36,625 nt of DNA from contig JACRKF010000053.1 in the NCBI GenBank assembly GCA_016219865.1, positions 1-36,625 of the forward strand, in the 5' to 3' direction. A program made the translations under genes and the position numbers. Below, in pieces: positions 34,768 to 36,625 of the stretch. Each line of letters starts with the position of its first letter. Position 1 is the first letter of the stretch. A model generated the notes under the pieces. That model had not been told where the DNA came from, made no database searches, and was given only the letters and a program-made list of their open reading frames with translations. The stretch is from Candidatus Woesearchaeota archaeon. GTDB taxonomy: Archaea > Nanobdellota > Nanobdellia > Woesearchaeales > DSVV01.

Positions 34768-35385
34768 TTAATTAATAACATTGCATTCATTTGTTTCTGC
34801 ATTGCATCCATTCCCGCATTGCATCACTTTTTTCAATGATTCTCCTTCCACACAACTGAATGACACAAGATTATTGCCTGAACAATAGCTTGCTTTTTCT
34901 ATGCATTCTTTTTGTTGAGCAGTTTGCTTGCAAACAACGCCATCACAACCAAAACTGCAAATATTCACAACTTTCTTGACAGTTGGAAGATTATTGATTG
35001 TATTACAACTATAATCTGTTGCAAAATACCCATTATCTGAACCTTTTGCGCAGCTATCTTGATATGTTTCAACATTTGTTGGACTATCAGACAATTTAAC
35101 AACGCCATTAGTATCTTCACATTTTGCATTGCTATTCAAAACATCAATTGCTTTTCCAAAAGTATCTCCCATTGGAGCATATTTTACTAACGCAATTAAT
35201 GCAATAACAAAAAATAAAACAATAAAAAAGATAACATACACCATTTTATGATGTGGATGCATTGTTGGAGGAACATCCGGCTCTGCTTGTGCAGATGTTG
35301 AAGTTGCTGCATTAGGAGAATTTTGCAATTTTGTAAAACTCTCTTCATCTTTTTTCTCTTCTGATTTATTTTGTAAGTTATCCAT
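34768..35385 (-). CDS. Small N-terminally anchored surface protein, one CxD[ST]D-like module (205 aa)
   Basis: MHPHHKMVYVIFFIVLFFVIALIAL TM, FGKAID, CEDTNGVV...DSC...YSC...CSFGCDGVVC. Confidence 0.8.
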   Translation of the reverse strand: MDNLQNKSEEKKDEESFTKLQNSPNAATSTSAQAEPDVPPTMHPHHKMVYVIFFIVLFFVIALIALVKYAPMGDTFGKAIDVLNSNAKCEDTNGVVKLSDSPTNVETYQDSCAKGSDNGYFATDYSCNTINNLPTVKKVVNICSFGCDGVVCKQTAQQKECIEKASYCSGNNLVSFSCVEGESLKKVMQCGNGCNAETNECNVIN

Positions 35386-35411
35386 ATTCTAGCCTTTTTT
35401 TAATTTAATTA

Positions 35412-35915
35412 TTATTTAGCGCATGCGCCACTAACGCATGTTGTTGCGCATTTATACACTTTTGATTCAATATTTTTCCCATTGCAATAATATTCTGTGA
35501 GATAATTGCCTGTGCAAGTGTCTGGATATTGCTCATTTGTATCTGCAGATTTAATTGTTACTTTTCCTGCAACAGATGGCGCATCAGTTGAACCAGCTGT
35601 TTCATCAGTATCTGCGCACGAATCAACTAAAGTGAGAGCGCCAATAACTTGCCCAGCACTATCTTCTCTTGCTCCTTGCTGAGCAACAATATATAAAACT
35701 AACATTAAAATAATAACTGAAATAATTATAATAAACAATAAAACTGTTTTTTTATTGAATCTTATTTCTGTTTTTGCTGCGCTTTCTGATTCTGATGGCA
35801 ATTGCGGCAGCAAAGCTTGCTGTGGAATATCAACAACAGTAGGTTTTAATTTAGTTCGTTGCTGCGCTTTCTTTGCTTTTCCTTTTGTTTTTTGTTTTTT
35901 TGCCATTTGAATCAT
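35412..35915 (-). CDS. Small N-terminally anchored surface protein, one CxD[ST]D module (167 aa)
   Basis: TM TVLLFIIIISVIILMLVLYIV, AGQVIG, CADTDETAGS...GKVTIKSADTNEQYPDTCTGNYLTEYYCNGKNIESKVYKCATTCVSGACAK. Confidence 0.8.
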   Translation of the reverse strand: MIQMAKKQKTKGKAKKAQQRTKLKPTVVDIPQQALLPQLPSESESAAKTEIRFNKKTVLLFIIIISVIILMLVLYIVAQQGAREDSAGQVIGALTLVDSCADTDETAGSTDAPSVAGKVTIKSADTNEQYPDTCTGNYLTEYYCNGKNIESKVYKCATTCVSGACAK

Positions 35916-35930
35916 TTAATTAATTTACAG

Positions 35931-36625
35931 TTAATTTACGCATGCATTTTCATCAGCATTACATCCTTTTGTGCAAAAATAAATAGTTTTTACCAATGAA
36001 TCTGTATTGCATGAATATTCTCGTAAATATGATTTTTTATCTCCTGCTTGTTCACAAAACTCAAAATAAGGTTTTCCAAATTTATAAGTAGTGCCAAGAG
36101 TATAAGGATCTTTGCCAGCATCTCCTTCATTGACGCAAGGATTATTTTTATATTCCTCTTTGATTTTAACACTGCCAGCACTACCGCCACCGCCGCCAGA
36201 AGAGCCTGAGTCTGGAAGAGAAATAGGAGATACTGATGCACATTCTACTGAGCAACTTCCGCCGCAATCAATTCCTAATTCACCAGTATCTTGTTGCTTA
36301 TTAGTACATAAATCAACAATCTGTTTACTAGCACATTTCTTTGTAGTTTCATCACATATTCCTGAATTACAATCTGAATTAGATCTGCAAGTTATACCAT
36401 CAGCGCATTTTACTGAGCAGCTTCCGCCGCAATCTACATCCATTTCCTTTTCATCTTTTATTCCGTTTGTGCAGTTTAAAGGTTTCAGGCTTGTATCTAC
36501 AGTTATGCCGCTGCTCTCGCTTATGTTGCTGACTAACCCTACAATATTCTGCGCCTTGACCCTGAAGAAGTACTTATTGCCGTTTAAAAGGTTCAGGCTT
36601 GCCCCATTAGGTTTTGTAACAGGCA
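35931..36625 (-). CDS. 3' part of a surface-protein gene cut by the window edge: FN3-like segment, two DCGG motifs, terminal Cys module
   Basis: Frame stays open upstream of the ORF-track Met: PVTKPNGASLNLLNGNKYFFRVKAQNIVGLVSNISESSGITVDTSLKPLNCTNGIKDEKEMDVDCGGSCSVKC... Confidence 0.75.
   Translation of the reverse strand, partial: PVTKPNGASLNLLNGNKYFFRVKAQNIVGLVSNISESSGITVDTSLKPLNCTNGIKDEKEMDVDCGGSCSVKCADGITCRSNSDCNSGICDETTKKCASKQIVDLCTNKQQDTGELGIDCGGSCSVECASVSPISLPDSGSSGGGGGSAGSVKIKEEYKNNPCVNEGDAGKDPYTLGTTYKFGKPYFEFCEQAGDKKSYLREYSCNTDSLVKTIYFCTKGCNADENACVN

Noticed and set aside
1-36625. CRISPR arrays, rRNA, tRNA, transposases, phage genes
   Set aside because: None recognised by eye; direct repeats found lie in protein modules and do not have regular spacers.

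Overview
AT-rich, gene-dense window that looks like a DPANN-type archaeon (Woesearchaeota/Pacearchaeota-like; inferred from gene content and BRE/TATA-like promoters, not verified). Housekeeping genes: nadC, a NurA-like protein, argS, a CNNM/CBS-domain protein, mnmH/selU, a Yip1-like membrane protein, a PAC2-family protein and an HEPN-MNT pair. About two thirds of the window encodes surface proteins: a 1617-aa secreted, sequon-rich protein beside a 387-aa anchored protein, then a cluster of giant membrane-anchored Cys-rich proteins (2506 aa, 1785 aa), two small relatives (205 and 167 aa) and a gene cut by the right window edge that carries an FN3-like segment. The most interesting signal is this family. 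Its members share an N-terminal TM followed by a [SFA]GxxI[DG] motif, a repeated Cys module starting CxD[ST]D, a D-C-G-G/N Cys motif, a YxITL...YYFES.DW domain, a second TM, a Gln-rich linker and cytoplasmic 'GW' helical-hairpin tails. Other anomalies: a YbaK-like gene remnant, a Hel308-type helicase that stops after its first RecA domain, an HEPN ORF broken by one in-frame TAA inside its conserved YxxTRYPD motif, a 14-bp-arm inverted repeat spanning the TATA box and start codon of an HTH gene, a 1.35-kb purine-rich ORF-free region with repeated motifs, two nearly identical gene-end palindromes 16.6 kb apart, and a 77-bp near-perfect direct repeat inside a giant gene. No CRISPR array, rRNA, tRNA or transposase was recognised. 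All calls are by eye.
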